A stretch of 64,000 nucleotides of DNA, taken from positions 220,345 through 284,344 of the forward strand of contig NZ_VUOC01000001.1 in assembly GCF_008386695.1 (NCBI RefSeq). Reading direction: 5' to 3'. Within the stretch, counting starts at the first letter, position 1, and each line of letters opens with the position of its first letter. The stretch comes from Chitinophaga agrisoli (GTDB lineage Bacteria > Bacteroidota > Bacteroidia > Chitinophagales > Chitinophagaceae). Position numbers and translations under genes: made by a program. Shown one piece after another: positions 51,018 to 61,060 of this stretch. Under the pieces are notes generated by a model, which saw nothing but the letters and a program-made list of their open reading frames with translations, ran no database searches and had not been told where the DNA came from.

Positions 51018-54000
51018 TCAACTGCAACCCATGCTGTTACCACAGTTCAAACACTTGTAACAAGTGCCTGAACGCACCGTAATATGCCCGCAGGTATTAC
51101 ATGCCGGCGCATCACTTTGCATGCTGCGCATATAATCCTGGGTACTGCTCTCATTGCTGTGACTCGCCATGGCCTGCGGTTTCGCCTGTTTAGCAGCGCC
51201 GCTGTTAGCAGGATTGCCACCGGTTAAAAAAGTTATCCGCACATTAGATAAAGCCGGCCGTGAGTGTGGTACGGGGCTTTCATCTTCACCATCTTCATCA
51301 CCGGTATTACCGGGCGCATCCAGCACATGTACCAGGTCTGTACGGCCCAGGTACTCGTAGCCCAACACACGGAAGATATAATCTATCAGCGAAGTAGCGG
51401 ACTTGATGTTCGCATGGTCTACCATACCGGCCGGCTCAAAGCGGGTAAATACAAACTTATCTACAAACTCTTCCAGCGGTACGCCATACTGCAGGCCTAC
51501 GGAAACCGCTATAGCAAAGCAGTTCATGAGGCTGCGCAGGGTAGAGCCCTCTTTGGCCAGATCTATAAAGATCTCGCCCAGGGTAGCATCATTGTATTCC
51601 CCGGTGCGCAGGAAGATGGCCTGACCGCCCACCTTGGCTTTTTGCGTAAAGCCGCGGCGTTTAGCAGGCAATGTTTTCCGCTCTATGATACGGGACAGCT
51701 GGCGTTTGAGCGTGGTATCCGGACTGGCCTGCATACGCTTGCTTACCTCTTCCAGCAGCTCATCGATGGAGAGCTGGTTCAGGTCTATGATCTGCGCGGT
51801 AGCGGCAGGAGCAGGGCTTTCTTCCGCCGCTTCTGCTTTTTTCTTTTTATCGCTTTTATTGCTCAGCGGCTGGCTCAGTTTAGAGCCGTCGCGGTAAAGG
51901 GCGCAGGCTTTCAGGCCCAGCTCCCAGCTCAGTTTATAGGAGTCCGCTATCTCGTCCACAGCCGCCTCATTGGGGAGGTTAATGGTTTTGGAGATAGCGC
52001 CGGAGATAAACGGCTGCGTAGCTGCCATCATGCGGATATGGCCGTGCGGATGAATGTACCGCTCGCCTTTTTTGCCGCATTTATTGGCACAATCAAATAT
52101 GGGCAGGTGCTCTGCCTTCAGGTAAGGCGCGCCTTCTACCGTCATGGTGCCGCAGATATAATCATTGGCGGCCTCTATCTGCTCGTCTGTGAAACCCAGC
52201 TCATGCAGCAGGCTGAACTCCATGTTAAAGTATTGTTCCGGCGTAAAGCCCAGTCTCCGCAGGCATTCTTCGCCCAGGGTGTAAACATTGAACACAAAGG
52301 AAATATCGAAGGAAGAAACCACGGCTGCATCCAGCTTCTTCATCTCCTCTGCGATAAAGCCTTTTTCACTCAGGGTCTGATGATTGATGTAGGGCGAGCC
52401 GGCAAAGCTGCCGCTGCCTTTGGCATAATCTACAATGGCTTTTATCTCGTTGGTCTTATAACCCAGGTTCTTTAATGCTGAGGGTATGCTTTGGTTAATG
52501 ATCTTGAAATAACCGCCGCCGCTCAGTTTCTTGAATTTTACCAGGGCAAAATCAGGCTCTACGCCGGTAGTATCACAGTCCATTACTAGCCCAATAGTGC
52601 CGGTAGGCGCTATTACGGTCGCCTGCGCGTTGCGGTAGCCATGTTTCTCGCCCAGCTGTACGGCGTCATCCCAGGCCTTTGTAGCCGCTTTTAGCAGGTA
52701 GTTGGGACAGTACTTCGCATTAATGCCCTGAGGCTTTATTTCGATGCCTTCGTAGGCGTCTATGGCATCGTAGGCGGCCGCACGGTGGTTGCGCATTACG
52801 CGCAGCATATCCTCCCGGTTCTCTGCATATTTAGGGAAAGCGCCCATGTGGCGGGCCATCTCTGCGGATGTTTTGTAGGAGATGCCGGTCATGATGGCGG
52901 TAATAGCGCCGGCAATGCCCCTGGCTTCCTCGCTGTCATAGGCAATACCGCTCACCATCAGCATAGAGCCCAGGTTGGCGTAACCCAGGCCCAGGGTACG
53001 GTATTCATAGCTTAGCTGCGCTACCTCCCTGGAGGGGAACTGGGCCATATGTACAGATACTTCCAGCACCACTGTCCACAGCCGCACGGTGTATTCAAAA
53101 CCCGCTACATCAAAATGATTCTTTTCTTCATCAAAGAACTGGCGCAGGTTCACAGAGGCCAGGTTACAGGCCGTATTATCCAGGAACATGTATTCTGAGC
53201 ACGGGTTGGAGGCGTTGATGCGCCCTCCCTGGGGACAGGTATGCCATTCATTGATGGTAGTATCATATTGGGTACCGGGATCCGCGCAACGCCAGGCGGC
53301 GTAGGTGATCTTATCCCAGAGGTCCCGGGCTTTTACCGTTTTCATGGTACGGCCATCCATACGGGCTTTTAATTCCCATTCGCCATCTTCTTCCAGCCGG
53401 TGGAAAAAGCTGTTGGGGATCCGTACGGAGTTATTGGAGTTCTGACCGGATACTGTACGGTAAGCCTCTCCCTCATAATCGGAAGAATAGCCGGCGGCAA
53501 TGAGCGCGCCTACTTTTTTTTCTTCCTCTACCTTCCAGTTAATGAAATCCATTATTTCCGGGTGATCCAGGTCCAGGCACACCATTTTGGCGGCCCGGCG
53601 GGTAGTACCACCGGATTTGATAGCGCCTGCTGCGCGGTCGCCTATCTTTAAAAAGCTCATCAGGCCACTGGAGGTGCCGCCACCGCTCAGCTTCTCGCCT
53701 TCCCCACGGATGCTGGAGAAGTTAGTGCCTACACCGGAGCCATATTTGAAGATCCGGGCCTCCCGCACCCACAGGTCCATAATACCCCCATCGTTCACCA
53801 GGTCATCACTCACGCTAAGGATAAAGCAGGCATGCGGTTGGGGACGTTCATAGGCGGAGCTGGATCTTTCCAGCCCGCCGGTAGCAGCATTCACGAAATA
53901 ATGCCCCTGTGGCTTACCGGTAATACCGTAGCTTTCATGCAGGCCGGTATTAAACCATTGGGGGGAATTGGGTACGCAGGCCTGGTTGAGCATACAATAG

Positions 54001-54365
54001 GCCAGCTCTTCGTAGAACACCTGGGCGTCATTTGCCGTGGCAAAATAGCCACTACGCTCCCCCCATACGCGCCAGCAATTGGCCATACGGTGTACTACCT
54101 GTTTTACGGATGTTTCACGACCAAGACTGCCATCGGCCTGCGGCACGCCGGCCTTACGGAAATACTTCTGCGCCAGGATATCAGTCGCTATCTGCGACCA
54201 TGCCTTTGGCACTTCTACGTTGTTCATCTCAAACACTACATCTCCACCCGGATTACGGATCACCGACGAACGCAACTCGTATTCAAACTGATCATAGGGG
54301 GTTACTCCTTCTTTGGTGAAGTGACGGGAAAACGCTAGCCCGCCTTTGTTACTGGTCTGTTTCAT
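51018..54365 (-). CDS. nrdJ: Vitamin B12-dependent (class II) ribonucleotide reductase
   Basis: 1115 residues, the long monomeric class II type. The sequence has [22 protein letters not shown] at about 212-233 (in parts [14 protein letters not shown]), [21 protein letters not shown] (active-site region with Cys), [23 protein letters not shown] (in separate parts) and a C-terminal zinc-ribbon-like tail, [26 protein letters not shown]. It makes deoxynucleotides with adenosylcobalamin and thioredoxin reduction, in aerobic and anaerobic conditions. A DnaA-box pair lies 243 bp upstream of the start; no cobalamin riboswitch was visible there. Confidence 0.95.
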   Translation of the reverse strand: MKQTSNKGGLAFSRHFTKEGVTPYDQFEYELRSSVIRNPGGDVVFEMNNVEVPKAWSQIATDILAQKYFRKAGVPQADGSLGRETSVKQVVHRMANCWRVWGERSGYFATANDAQVFYEELAYCMLNQACVPNSPQWFNTGLHESYGITGKPQGHYFVNAATGGLERSSSAYERPQPHACFILSVSDDLVNDGGIMDLWVREARIFKYGSGVGTNFSSIRGEGEKLSGGGTSSGLMSFLKIGDRAAGAIKSGGTTRRAAKMVCLDLDHPEIMDFINWKVEEEKKVGALIAAGYSSDYEGEAYRTVSGQNSNNSVRIPNSFFHRLEEDGEWELKARMDGRTMKTVKARDLWDKITYAAWRCADPGTQYDTTINEWHTCPQGGRINASNPCSEYMFLDNTACNLASVNLRQFFDEEKNHFDVAGFEYTVRLWTVVLEVSVHMAQFPSREVAQLSYEYRTLGLGYANLGSMLMVSGIAYDSEEARGIAGAITAIMTGISYKTSAEMARHMGAFPKYAENREDMLRVMRNHRAAAYDAIDAYEGIEIKPQGINAKYCPNYLLKAATKAWDDAVQLGEKHGYRNAQATVIAPTGTIGLVMDCDTTGVEPDFALVKFKKLSGGGYFKIINQSIPSALKNLGYKTNEIKAIVDYAKGSGSFAGSPYINHQTLSEKGFIAEEMKKLDAAVVSSFDISFVFNVYTLGEECLRRLGFTPEQYFNMEFSLLHELGFTDEQIEAANDYICGTMTVEGAPYLKAEHLPIFDCANKCGKKGERYIHPHGHIRMMAATQPFISGAISKTINLPNEAAVDEIADSYKLSWELGLKACALYRDGSKLSQPLSNKSDKKKKAEAAEESPAPAATAQIIDLNQLSIDELLEEVSKRMQASPDTTLKRQLSRIIERKTLPAKRRGFTQKAKVGGQAIFLRTGEYNDATLGEIFIDLAKEGSTLRSLMNCFAIAVSVGLQYGVPLEEFVDKFVFTRFEPAGMVDHANIKSATSLIDYIFRVLGYEYLGRTDLVHVLDAPGNTGDEDGEDESPVPHSRPALSNVRITFLTGGNPANSGAAKQAKPQAMASHSNESSTQDYMRSMQSDAPACNTCGHITVRSGTCYKCLNCGNSMGCS

Positions 54366-54607
54366 CCGTTAAGTATTTTATTCCATTGATCGGATGGAAC
54401 CTCGCATTCATACATTCACACCTGATATAAATATGGTTTCGACTACTGTCCCCGCCTGTTAGCGGCTTGTTTTTTAATTAAGTGTGTAAAAGGCCTGGAA
54501 TGCTCGGTTTCATATGTCCCAATATTTGGAGGATTTAACAATTAGATTTTTCAAAAACTAGAGGTGTTGCTAAAATAATTTTTTAAATTTATGGTGATCT
54601 CTTTTTC

Positions 54608-54628
54608 TTATACACAGCTTGTGGATAA
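54608..54628. promoter_or_regulatory. Inverted pair of DnaA boxes upstream of nrdJ
   Basis: TTATACACA (54608-54616) and TGTGGATAA (54620-54628) both match the TTWTNCACA consensus in opposite orientation with a 3-bp gap. Confidence 0.65.
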
Positions 54629-54872
54629 TTGGAATGCCAATAGTTAGCGCCAAACGAACTTCCGGACTGCCAGCCAATTTTCTAACCAAAATCCTTTAGA
54701 TATCAGTATATTGTATATGTGAATAATGAAAAATGGCCCAAACATTGCTGTTATCGCAATAAGCAGGCCTGGGTTGCATGGTGATGTGAGTGATTTTTCC
54801 CATGCAAAATGAACGTCATGCATATGCATTTATTTCACAATGTGAGCTGATTACTTATTACCAATTTTTTTA

Positions 54873-54880
54873 TACTTTTG
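54873..54880 (+). promoter_or_regulatory. Candidate -7 box of the GGGP synthase gene
   Basis: TACTTTTG matches TAnnTTTG, 25 bp upstream of the start. No clear upstream TTG box at the right spacing. Confidence 0.45.
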
Positions 54881-54905
54881 CGACAACCGGAACAACGCTT
54901 ATTTG

Positions 54906-55664
54906 ATGTACAAAAAACTATACACTTCTTTCGCTGAAAGAAAAGCAAAAGGTACAAAGTCGTTTGCCGTCCTGATTGATCCGGATAAGGTGACCCCTGC
55001 GGGTATAACTGACCTTGCCGCCAAATGTACGGAGGCAAAGGTGGACTATATCTTGCTGGGCGGCAGCCTTGTCATCACCCAACACCTGGATGAGTGCGTA
55101 CAACGGCTAAAGGCCAGCTGCAATATCCCAGTAGTGCTTTTCCCGGGACATCCTACCCAGGTATCCCGTTTTGCAGACGCGCTCCTGTACCTTTCTGTAA
55201 TATCCGGCAGGAACGCAGAACTGCTGATCGGTCAGCATGTTGTATCTGCTGTGCCTGTTAAAAGAAGCGGCCTGGAAGTGATCCCCACCGGCTACATGGT
55301 AGTAGACGGCGGCCTGCCAACCACGGTTTCCTATATCAGCAATACCACCCCCATCCCTGCAGATAAAGACGATATTGCCATGTGTACCGCTATGGCGGGC
55401 GAAATGCTGGGTATGAAGCTTATTTATATGGACGCCGGCAGCGGCGCCCGTGACGCCATTTCCGAAAGCATGATCGCCCGGGTGGCCAGTCAGGTGGATG
55501 TGCCCATCATCGTAGGCGGGGGCATAAGGGATGCAGAAAAAGCGTATCTGAACTGTAAAGCAGGCGCAGACGTGATCGTGGTGGGTAATGCCATCGAAAA
55601 AGATACTTCCCTGATAAAAGAGATCGCAGACGCGGTGCATTCCGCACCGGTGATCGCCAAATAA
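54906..55664 (+). CDS. Geranylgeranylglyceryl phosphate synthase family protein
   Basis: 252 residues from ATG 54906 (a TTG just upstream is unlikely). The TIM-barrel pattern FAVLIDPDKVTP near the start, ILLGGSLVITQHLDE, IPTGYMVVDGG, IYMDAGSGARD and VDVPIIVGGGIRDAEKA match the GGGP synthase/PcrB family, which joins geranylgeranyl-PP to glycerol-1-phosphate in Archaea. Several Bacteroidota carry this type. The gene converges with the LytTR regulator; between them lies a heptad repeat. Confidence 0.9.
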   Translation: MYKKLYTSFAERKAKGTKSFAVLIDPDKVTPAGITDLAAKCTEAKVDYILLGGSLVITQHLDECVQRLKASCNIPVVLFPGHPTQVSRFADALLYLSVISGRNAELLIGQHVVSAVPVKRSGLEVIPTGYMVVDGGLPTTVSYISNTTPIPADKDDIAMCTAMAGEMLGMKLIYMDAGSGARDAISESMIARVASQVDVPIIVGGGIRDAEKAYLNCKAGADVIVVGNAIEKDTSLIKEIADAVHSAPVIAK

Positions 55665-55667
55665 AGG

Positions 55668-55746
55668 CTATCAGCTTTTAGCGCTTAGCTGTTAGCCATT
55701 GGCTACCGGTAAAGCGCTAAAAGCTAACGGCTAACAGCTAAAAGCT
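55668..55746. repeat. Heptad-repeat hairpin (TTAGCNN / GCTAANN)
   Basis: Left arm about 55671-55702 runs in 7-bp words (TTAGCGC, TTAGCTG, TTAGCCA); right arm about 55711-55746 runs in GCTAAAA, GCTAACG, GCTAACA, GCTAAAA. The two arms can pair. It lies between convergent genes, 3 bp after one stop and just after the other. Confidence 0.75.
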
Positions 55747-55749
55747 CCT

Positions 55750-56478
55750 CTAAAGGCTCATCATTTCCTTGAACTTAACCGCTTGCCGGCGGCTCACCTC
55801 AATCTTCTCTCCCCCGCGCATTTCCAGCAACAGCCCCCCGTTGAAGTAGGTATCTATCTTCTCTATCATACGCAGGTTCACGATATGTTTACGGTTTGCC
55901 CGGAAAAAGGTCCGTTCGTCCAGCCTTTCCTCTAAAGCATTTAATGACTTAAGGATCAGTGGTTTATTATTTTCAAAATACACCCGGGCATAGTTGCCTA
56001 CGCTCTCAAACAGGCGTATTTCCTGCAATTTCACAAACCAGCAGCGGTCCCCGTCCTTTACAAATACCTGGTCATTTTCTGACAGGATGTTACGGATGCC
56101 GCCAACGGCGGCCTGGCGCTCCTTTTCGTCCTGCTGATGCAATTTATGGATGGCGTCTGCCAGGCGTTTAGGTTCCACCGGCTTTAACAGATAATCTAAC
56201 GCATTGTATTCGAATGCCTTAAGGGCATATTCATCATACGCGGTGGTAAATATCACCTGGGGCGTGCGCTCCAGTTCCGCCAGCAGGTCAAACCCTGTTT
56301 TGTCCGGCATCTGAATATCCAGGAACAGCAGGTCCGGATGCAGTGTTTCAATCTTTTCCAGCCCGTCTTTGGCATTTACAGCCTCTCCCACGACCACTAT
56401 CTCCGGGTGATCAGCCAGTAATTTCTTCAACTCGCTCCTGGCCAGGCGTTCATCGTCGATTATTAATGCTTTCTTCAT
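55750..56478 (-). CDS. LytTR-family response regulator
   Basis: 242 residues from ATG 56478 (the longer frame before it is unsupported). Receiver domain with phospho-acceptor Asp54 (HPDLLFLDIQMPDKTG) and acidic pair in KKALIIDDERLARS, then a LytTR DNA-binding domain (about 140-240, RIFFRANRKHIVNLRMIEKI-like, with YFNGGLLLEMRGGEKI). It is the partner of the sensor kinase encoded 115 bp upstream on the same strand. LytTR regulators bind paired 9-bp repeats and often control membrane or carbohydrate genes. Confidence 0.92.
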   Translation of the reverse strand: MKKALIIDDERLARSELKKLLADHPEIVVVGEAVNAKDGLEKIETLHPDLLFLDIQMPDKTGFDLLAELERTPQVIFTTAYDEYALKAFEYNALDYLLKPVEPKRLADAIHKLHQQDEKERQAAVGGIRNILSENDQVFVKDGDRCWFVKLQEIRLFESVGNYARVYFENNKPLILKSLNALEERLDERTFFRANRKHIVNLRMIEKIDTYFNGGLLLEMRGGEKIEVSRRQAVKFKEMMSL

Positions 56479-56511
56479 CTGTAAGAATTTGTTTGGTTGA
56501 TGATACAGCGG

Positions 56512-56595
56512 CAACTTTTAGCCCTTAGCTTTTAGCGGTTAGCTTTTAGCTCCTGGTAAACGCTAAAAGCTAAAAGCCAACAGCTAACGGCTGTT
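56512..56595 (-). repeat. Heptad-repeat hairpin between kinase and regulator genes
   Basis: TTAGCCC, TTAGCTT, TTAGCGG, TTAGCTT, TTAGCTC in strict 7-bp succession (about 56517-56551), then on the right GCTAAAA, GCTAAAA, GCCAACA, GCTAACG (about 56562-56591). It occupies the gap between the sensor-kinase stop (56594) and the regulator gene. Confidence 0.8.
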
Positions 56596-57628
56596 AAATC
56601 AACGGCATCAGCACTTTGGCCTCTACCGTCTGGTCATTTTTATTATATATGTCAAAAGAGGCGCGGCTACCAAACAAAAGGCTCAGGCGCTGGCGGGTGC
56701 TTTGCAACCCAAACCCTTGCCCGTTGCTATGTTCCAGTATCTGGCCTGTATTTTCTATCGTGATCTCATGCTGCATTTGCCGCATATGGGAGCCGATGCG
56801 CACCACCCCGCCGCTCACCATGCGGGAAATGCCGTGTTTGATGGCATTTTCCACCAGCGTTTGCAACATCAGGGGTGGAATGGGCAATTCCAGCGTATCA
56901 GGATCAATATCGTACTGGACCTTGAGCCGCTCCTCAAAACGGATGGTTTCCAGCGCCAGGTAATCCTTCACTATATTTAACTCATTTTCCAGGCTTACTG
57001 TTTCAACTTTTTCCACCTGCATAGAGCTACGAAGAATATTCGATAACTCCGTAATAGCGGTACGGGCCCGCTGCGGATTCTCATCCACCAGCGCCCGTAT
57101 ACTATTCAAGGCGTTAAAGATAAAATGCGGATTTAACTGAGACTTGATAGTCTTAAGCTCGAGCTCCTTTACCGTACTTTCCAGCTTCAGCTTATCTACC
57201 TGCGCATTCCTGTTGCGGTCTATAAAATGCCATACAAAATAGATCAGCCACCAGATGGCGGTGATAAGGAAGTTAGACAACAGGCTCCTGAGCACTTCCT
57301 GGCCAGACAGGACCTTGCGCTGCTCCGGAGGCCGGATAATGTTGCCTGTAACGGTAGAGCCTATATACATAATAACGCCACTGCCCACCACTAATGCAAA
57401 GAACAAAAGGGCCTGCTTCTCAAAGCTGTACTGAAACCAGTTCTGACGGTTGATCACATTTCTCAGCAGGTGTGTAGACAGCAGCCCGAATAAGATCAGG
57501 ATGGTAATATTCAGCAGGTAAGGAAATTCTACTTTACCAAAGGAATATGCAAAGAAAACATTAGTCACAAAATAAGCCATCCAGCCCAGAATCTGGCACC
57601 ACCAATATTTTGATATATGTTTAAACAT
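56594..57628 (-). CDS. LytS/YehU-type sensor histidine kinase
   Basis: 344 residues from ATG 57628 (the longer frame adds no domain). Four transmembrane segments (about 10-130), then a His_kinase domain with phospho-accepting His168 in KSQLNPHFIFNALNSI and an ATPase region with VENAIKHGISRMVSGG (N-box) and NGQGFGLQSTRQRL (G-box). It is a 7TM-free, four-helix LytS relative typical of Bacteroidota, paired with the downstream LytTR regulator. Confidence 0.92.
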   Translation of the reverse strand: MFKHISKYWWCQILGWMAYFVTNVFFAYSFGKVEFPYLLNITILILFGLLSTHLLRNVINRQNWFQYSFEKQALLFFALVVGSGVIMYIGSTVTGNIIRPPEQRKVLSGQEVLRSLLSNFLITAIWWLIYFVWHFIDRNRNAQVDKLKLESTVKELELKTIKSQLNPHFIFNALNSIRALVDENPQRARTAITELSNILRSSMQVEKVETVSLENELNIVKDYLALETIRFEERLKVQYDIDPDTLELPIPPLMLQTLVENAIKHGISRMVSGGVVRIGSHMRQMQHEITIENTGQILEHSNGQGFGLQSTRQRLSLLFGSRASFDIYNKNDQTVEAKVLMPLI

Positions 57629-57835
57629 CAATCTGAAATTAGTAAACTGTTGCTGTATTTCAAAAATACCATTCGGCATTACCCACTTGAAAGCAAATGT
57701 TATCAAAGGTGGGAAGTACGGATGTATGGACGTAATAAGCCAATGTGCTCATGTACGCGTATACCGGCGGGCGTTAACAGACTGCATTTCCACCACAGTA
57801 CAGCCCAGGCATGCGGAGTTTGGCACAATTTTGAC

Positions 57836-57843
57836 TAATTTTG
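57836..57843 (+). promoter_or_regulatory. Candidate -7 box of dxs
   Basis: TAATTTTG matches TAnnTTTG, 35 bp upstream of the start; the nearest TTTG (57819) is only 13 bp before it, so the -33 element is doubtful. Confidence 0.45.
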
Positions 57844-57878
57844 CCTATATTTATAACAAACCCTGATCAGGTTACCTT

Positions 57879-59813
57879 ATGAACATAACTCCCGGCCCCC
57901 TGCTTGGGCAGATAAAATATCCCGCCGATTTGCGGAAGTTAAGCAAAGAACAGCTACACCAGGTATGCGACGAGTTGCGGCAGTATATTATTGATGTAGT
58001 GAGCGTACATGGCGGCCACTTTGGGGCCAGCCTGGGAGTTGTAGAGCTGACCACCGCCCTCCATTATGTATTCAATACACCGGACGATCAGCTGGTATGG
58101 GATGTAGGCCACCAGGCCTATGGTCACAAGATACTCACCGGCCGCCGGGAAAACTTTCATACCAACCGTAAATACAAAGGCCTTAGCGGTTTCCCCAAGC
58201 GGGACGAAAGCCCCTATGACACTTTTGGCGTAGGACATTCGTCCACCTCCATTTCCGCAGCGCTGGGTATGGCCATTGCCTCCCAGTTAAAAGGGGAGCA
58301 CCACCGCCAGCATATTGCGGTAATAGGCGATGGCGCCATGACGGCCGGTATGGCCTTTGAGGCCCTGAACCACGCAGGCGTGGCAAAAGACGCCAACCTG
58401 CTCATCATCCTTAACGATAACTGCATGTCCATAGATCCTAATGTGGGCGCGCTAAGAGAATACTTAACAGACATCACTACCTCTCCCACCTACAACAAGG
58501 TGCGTGACGAGGTTTGGAACCTGCTGGGCAAACTGCCGGTAGGTAAACGCTTTACCCGCGAGATGGCCTCCAAACTGGAAGCCAGCCTTAAGGGCATGGT
58601 GTCCAAATCCAGTAACCTGTTCGAGTCTTTTAACCTCCGCTATTTTGGACCTATAGACGGCCATAATATCACCAAGCTGGTAGATACCCTGCAGGATCTG
58701 AAAGATGTGCCAGGCCCCAAGCTGCTGCATATTGTCACCACTAAAGGCAAAGGATATGCGCTGGCAGAGCAGGACCAGACCACCTGGCATGCGCCCGGCC
58801 TGTTTGATAAGATCACCGGCGAGATCTTCAAAAAACCGGTTACCACACCGCAGCCGCCTAAATACCAGGATGTATTCGGCCATACCATTATAGAGCTGGC
58901 AGAGATGAATGACAAGATCATGGGCATTACTCCTGCCATGCCATCCGGCTCTTCCCTGAAATTTATGATGGAAAAGATGCCGCACCGCGCTATAGACGTA
59001 GGCATCTGCGAACAGCATGCAGTTACCCTCTCCGCCGGTTTGGCCACCCAGGGTATGCGGGTGTTCTGTACCATCTATTCCTCTTTTATGCAAAGGGCTT
59101 TTGACCAGGTAGTGCATGATGTAGCCATCCAGCACCTGCCCGTGATCCTTTGCCTGGACCGCGCCGGCCTGGTAGGCGATGACGGCCCCACCCACCATGG
59201 CGCCTACGATATCGCCTATATGCGCAGCGTACCTAATATGATCGTAAGCGCGCCTATGAACGAGGAAGAGCTGCGCAACCTGATGTATACCGCCCAGCTG
59301 CCCAGCAATGAATCTCCTTTTGTAATACGTTACCCGCGCGGACAAGGCGTAATGCCCGACTGGCGCCAGCCCTTTAAAGAAATTAAAGTGGGCACCGGCC
59401 GTAAGATCCGTGACGGTAAAGATATAGCCATCCTCTCTTTTGGGCACCCCGGCAACTTTGTAACAGAAGCCTGCAAGGAGCTGCTGGCAGATGGCCTGCA
59501 ACCCGCCCATTACGATATGCGTTTTGTAAAACCGCTGGATACAGATATGCTGCATGAGATCTTCCAGCAGTTTGACAAAGTGATCACTGTAGAAGACGCC
59601 GCATTACCCGGCGGTTTTGGCAGCGCTGTACTGGAGTTCATGGCACTGAACGGCTATCATGCGGAAGTAAGGATGCTGGGCATCCCGGACCGCATTGTGG
59701 AACACGGCAAACCCGAAGAGCTGCACCGCGAATGCGGATACGACGCAGCCGCCATTGCCGCCAAAGTGAGGGAGATGCTGAAGAGCAAGATCACAGTAGC
59801 TATCAACGGCTAA
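57879..59813 (+). CDS. dxs: 1-deoxy-D-xylulose-5-phosphate synthase
   Basis: 644 residues. Thiamine-diphosphate site IAVIGDGAMTAGMAFEA (about 145-160), DRAGLVGDDGPTHHG and EDAALPGGFGS are the DXS signatures, with transketolase N and C domains. It forms DXP from pyruvate and glyceraldehyde-3-phosphate for isoprenoid, menaquinone and thiamine synthesis. The stop is followed by heptad repeats and a terminator. Confidence 0.97.
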   Translation: MNITPGPLLGQIKYPADLRKLSKEQLHQVCDELRQYIIDVVSVHGGHFGASLGVVELTTALHYVFNTPDDQLVWDVGHQAYGHKILTGRRENFHTNRKYKGLSGFPKRDESPYDTFGVGHSSTSISAALGMAIASQLKGEHHRQHIAVIGDGAMTAGMAFEALNHAGVAKDANLLIILNDNCMSIDPNVGALREYLTDITTSPTYNKVRDEVWNLLGKLPVGKRFTREMASKLEASLKGMVSKSSNLFESFNLRYFGPIDGHNITKLVDTLQDLKDVPGPKLLHIVTTKGKGYALAEQDQTTWHAPGLFDKITGEIFKKPVTTPQPPKYQDVFGHTIIELAEMNDKIMGITPAMPSGSSLKFMMEKMPHRAIDVGICEQHAVTLSAGLATQGMRVFCTIYSSFMQRAFDQVVHDVAIQHLPVILCLDRAGLVGDDGPTHHGAYDIAYMRSVPNMIVSAPMNEEELRNLMYTAQLPSNESPFVIRYPRGQGVMPDWRQPFKEIKVGTGRKIRDGKDIAILSFGHPGNFVTEACKELLADGLQPAHYDMRFVKPLDTDMLHEIFQQFDKVITVEDAALPGGFGSAVLEFMALNGYHAEVRMLGIPDRIVEHGKPEELHRECGYDAAAIAAKVREMLKSKITVAING

Positions 59814-59854
59814 AAACATATTAAGGGCTAACAGCTAACCGCTGATAGCTAACA
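59814..59854 (+). repeat. Heptad repeat after dxs stop
   Basis: GCTAACA, GCTAACC, GCTGATA, GCTAACA in 7-bp succession (about 59826-59853), one-sided. It begins directly after the dxs stop and precedes the terminator. Confidence 0.65.
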
Positions 59855-59856
59855 AC

Positions 59857-59888
59857 AAAAGGTGAAGCGCGCAGGCCCTTCACCTTTT
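59857..59888 (+). terminator. Rho-independent terminator of dxs
   Basis: Stem AAAAGGTGAAG (59857-59867) with CTTCACCTTTT (59878-59888) around a 10-nt loop, then GCTTTTTATT. Confidence 0.85.
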
Positions 59889-59909
59889 GCTTTTTATTAT
59901 ATTTGAGCC

Positions 59910-60971
59910 ATGCAGGACCTGTATCTTCGTTTGCGCATTACAGCGATCATCAAAGAAACGCCGGACACTTATACTTACCACCTGGAGCAGGTCTCCGGCG
60001 AGCCGGTAGTATACCAGCCCGGCCAGTTCCTTACCTTTTTGATAGACCTGCATGGCGTTACCTACCGCCGCTCTTACTCCTGCAGCTCCACCCCGGGTAT
60101 TGACGCCCATTTGTCCGTAACCATACGGGAAAAGCAGAACGGAGAGATCTCCCGGCATATCCTGGGGCACTGGCGCACCGGTGATATAGTGACCTCCCTG
60201 CTGCCCAGCGGCCGTTTTACGCTGGACAATCTGTTGCCACGGCCACGGCATTTCTTCCTGATGGCGGCAGGCAGCGGTATTTCCCCTATCTTTTCCTTAC
60301 TCAAACATATCCTTTACCGGGAACCCAGCGCCCGTGTTACACTGATATACAGCACACCATCACCGGAGCAAACTATCTTTTTCAAACAGCTGCAGGCCTT
60401 ACAGGTACAATTCAGCCAGCAACTGCATTGCGTTTACCTGTTCAGCAAAGAAACGCCGGAAGGCGATGGCCACTACGTACGCCGGCTTAGTAATATGCTG
60501 CTGGAACCACTGGTGCGGGAACAGCTGATGTATGACCCGGCGGATGCGCAGTTCTTCCTTTGCGGCCCAGCGGATTATATGCGTATGATCCTGCTGACCC
60601 TCACCTTCATGGGCTTTTCCCCGGCACAACTGCATAAGGAAAACTTTGTGGTAAATACGGGCGTAAAGCTGGAGAGGGCAGGCCGCCCGGATGATAGCAG
60701 TATCAAACATGTAACGCTGAAGATGGGTGACATCATCCGGCAGATAGAGATGCCCGGCAACCAGGATATCCTGACCAGTGCCCTGGAACAGGGCATAACG
60801 CTGCCTTACAGCTGTAAAGGCGGCGTGTGCGGCTCCTGCACGGCTAAATGCACCAGTGGTAAAGTTTGGATGGCTGTAAACGAAGTGCTGACGGACCGGG
60901 AACTGGCCCAGGGCCTCGTACTTACCTGTGTAGGCTACCCGGCCAGCGACCAGCTGACCATAGAATGGTAG
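59910..60971 (+). CDS. Ferredoxin--NAD(P)H-type reductase with 2Fe-2S domain (PaaE-like)
   Basis: 353 residues. An FNR-type FAD domain contains RRSYS (53-57) and the NAD(P) motif AAGSGISPIF (about 119-128). The C-terminal 2Fe-2S ferredoxin domain has ligands Cys302, Cys307, Cys310 and Cys340 (SCKGGVCGSC). It resembles PaaE/HmpX reductases that pass electrons to a ring-hydroxylating or other oxygenase. No oxygenase component is near. A TATATTTG box ends only 5 bp before the ATG; TSS position is unclear. Confidence 0.9.
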   Translation: MQDLYLRLRITAIIKETPDTYTYHLEQVSGEPVVYQPGQFLTFLIDLHGVTYRRSYSCSSTPGIDAHLSVTIREKQNGEISRHILGHWRTGDIVTSLLPSGRFTLDNLLPRPRHFFLMAAGSGISPIFSLLKHILYREPSARVTLIYSTPSPEQTIFFKQLQALQVQFSQQLHCVYLFSKETPEGDGHYVRRLSNMLLEPLVREQLMYDPADAQFFLCGPADYMRMILLTLTFMGFSPAQLHKENFVVNTGVKLERAGRPDDSSIKHVTLKMGDIIRQIEMPGNQDILTSALEQGITLPYSCKGGVCGSCTAKCTSGKVWMAVNEVLTDRELAQGLVLTCVGYPASDQLTIEW

Positions 60972-61060
60972 GGGCCCGCGGCTGACTTTACGAACTATCA
61001 TAATGTAAATACTATTCTCATTCAAGCTGCCAGCTAAGTTTTTGCTGCTTACTGTTTTTT

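Larger units (their letters stand above)
54366..54905. other. Intergenic region, 540 bp
   Basis: Divergent promoter region of nrdJ and the GGGP-synthase gene. It contains an inverted DnaA-box pair (54608-54628) and a -7 box (54873-54880). A 61-codon minus-strand open stretch (54644-54829) is not convincing. No cobalamin riboswitch box is seen. Confidence 0.6.

Noticed and set aside
54644-54829. 61-codon minus-strand ORF
   Set aside because: Low-complexity composition, no family, promoter region of two divergent genes.
54366-54905. Cobalamin riboswitch before nrdJ
   Set aside because: The B12-box core and the long structured leader were not found in the 540-bp region.
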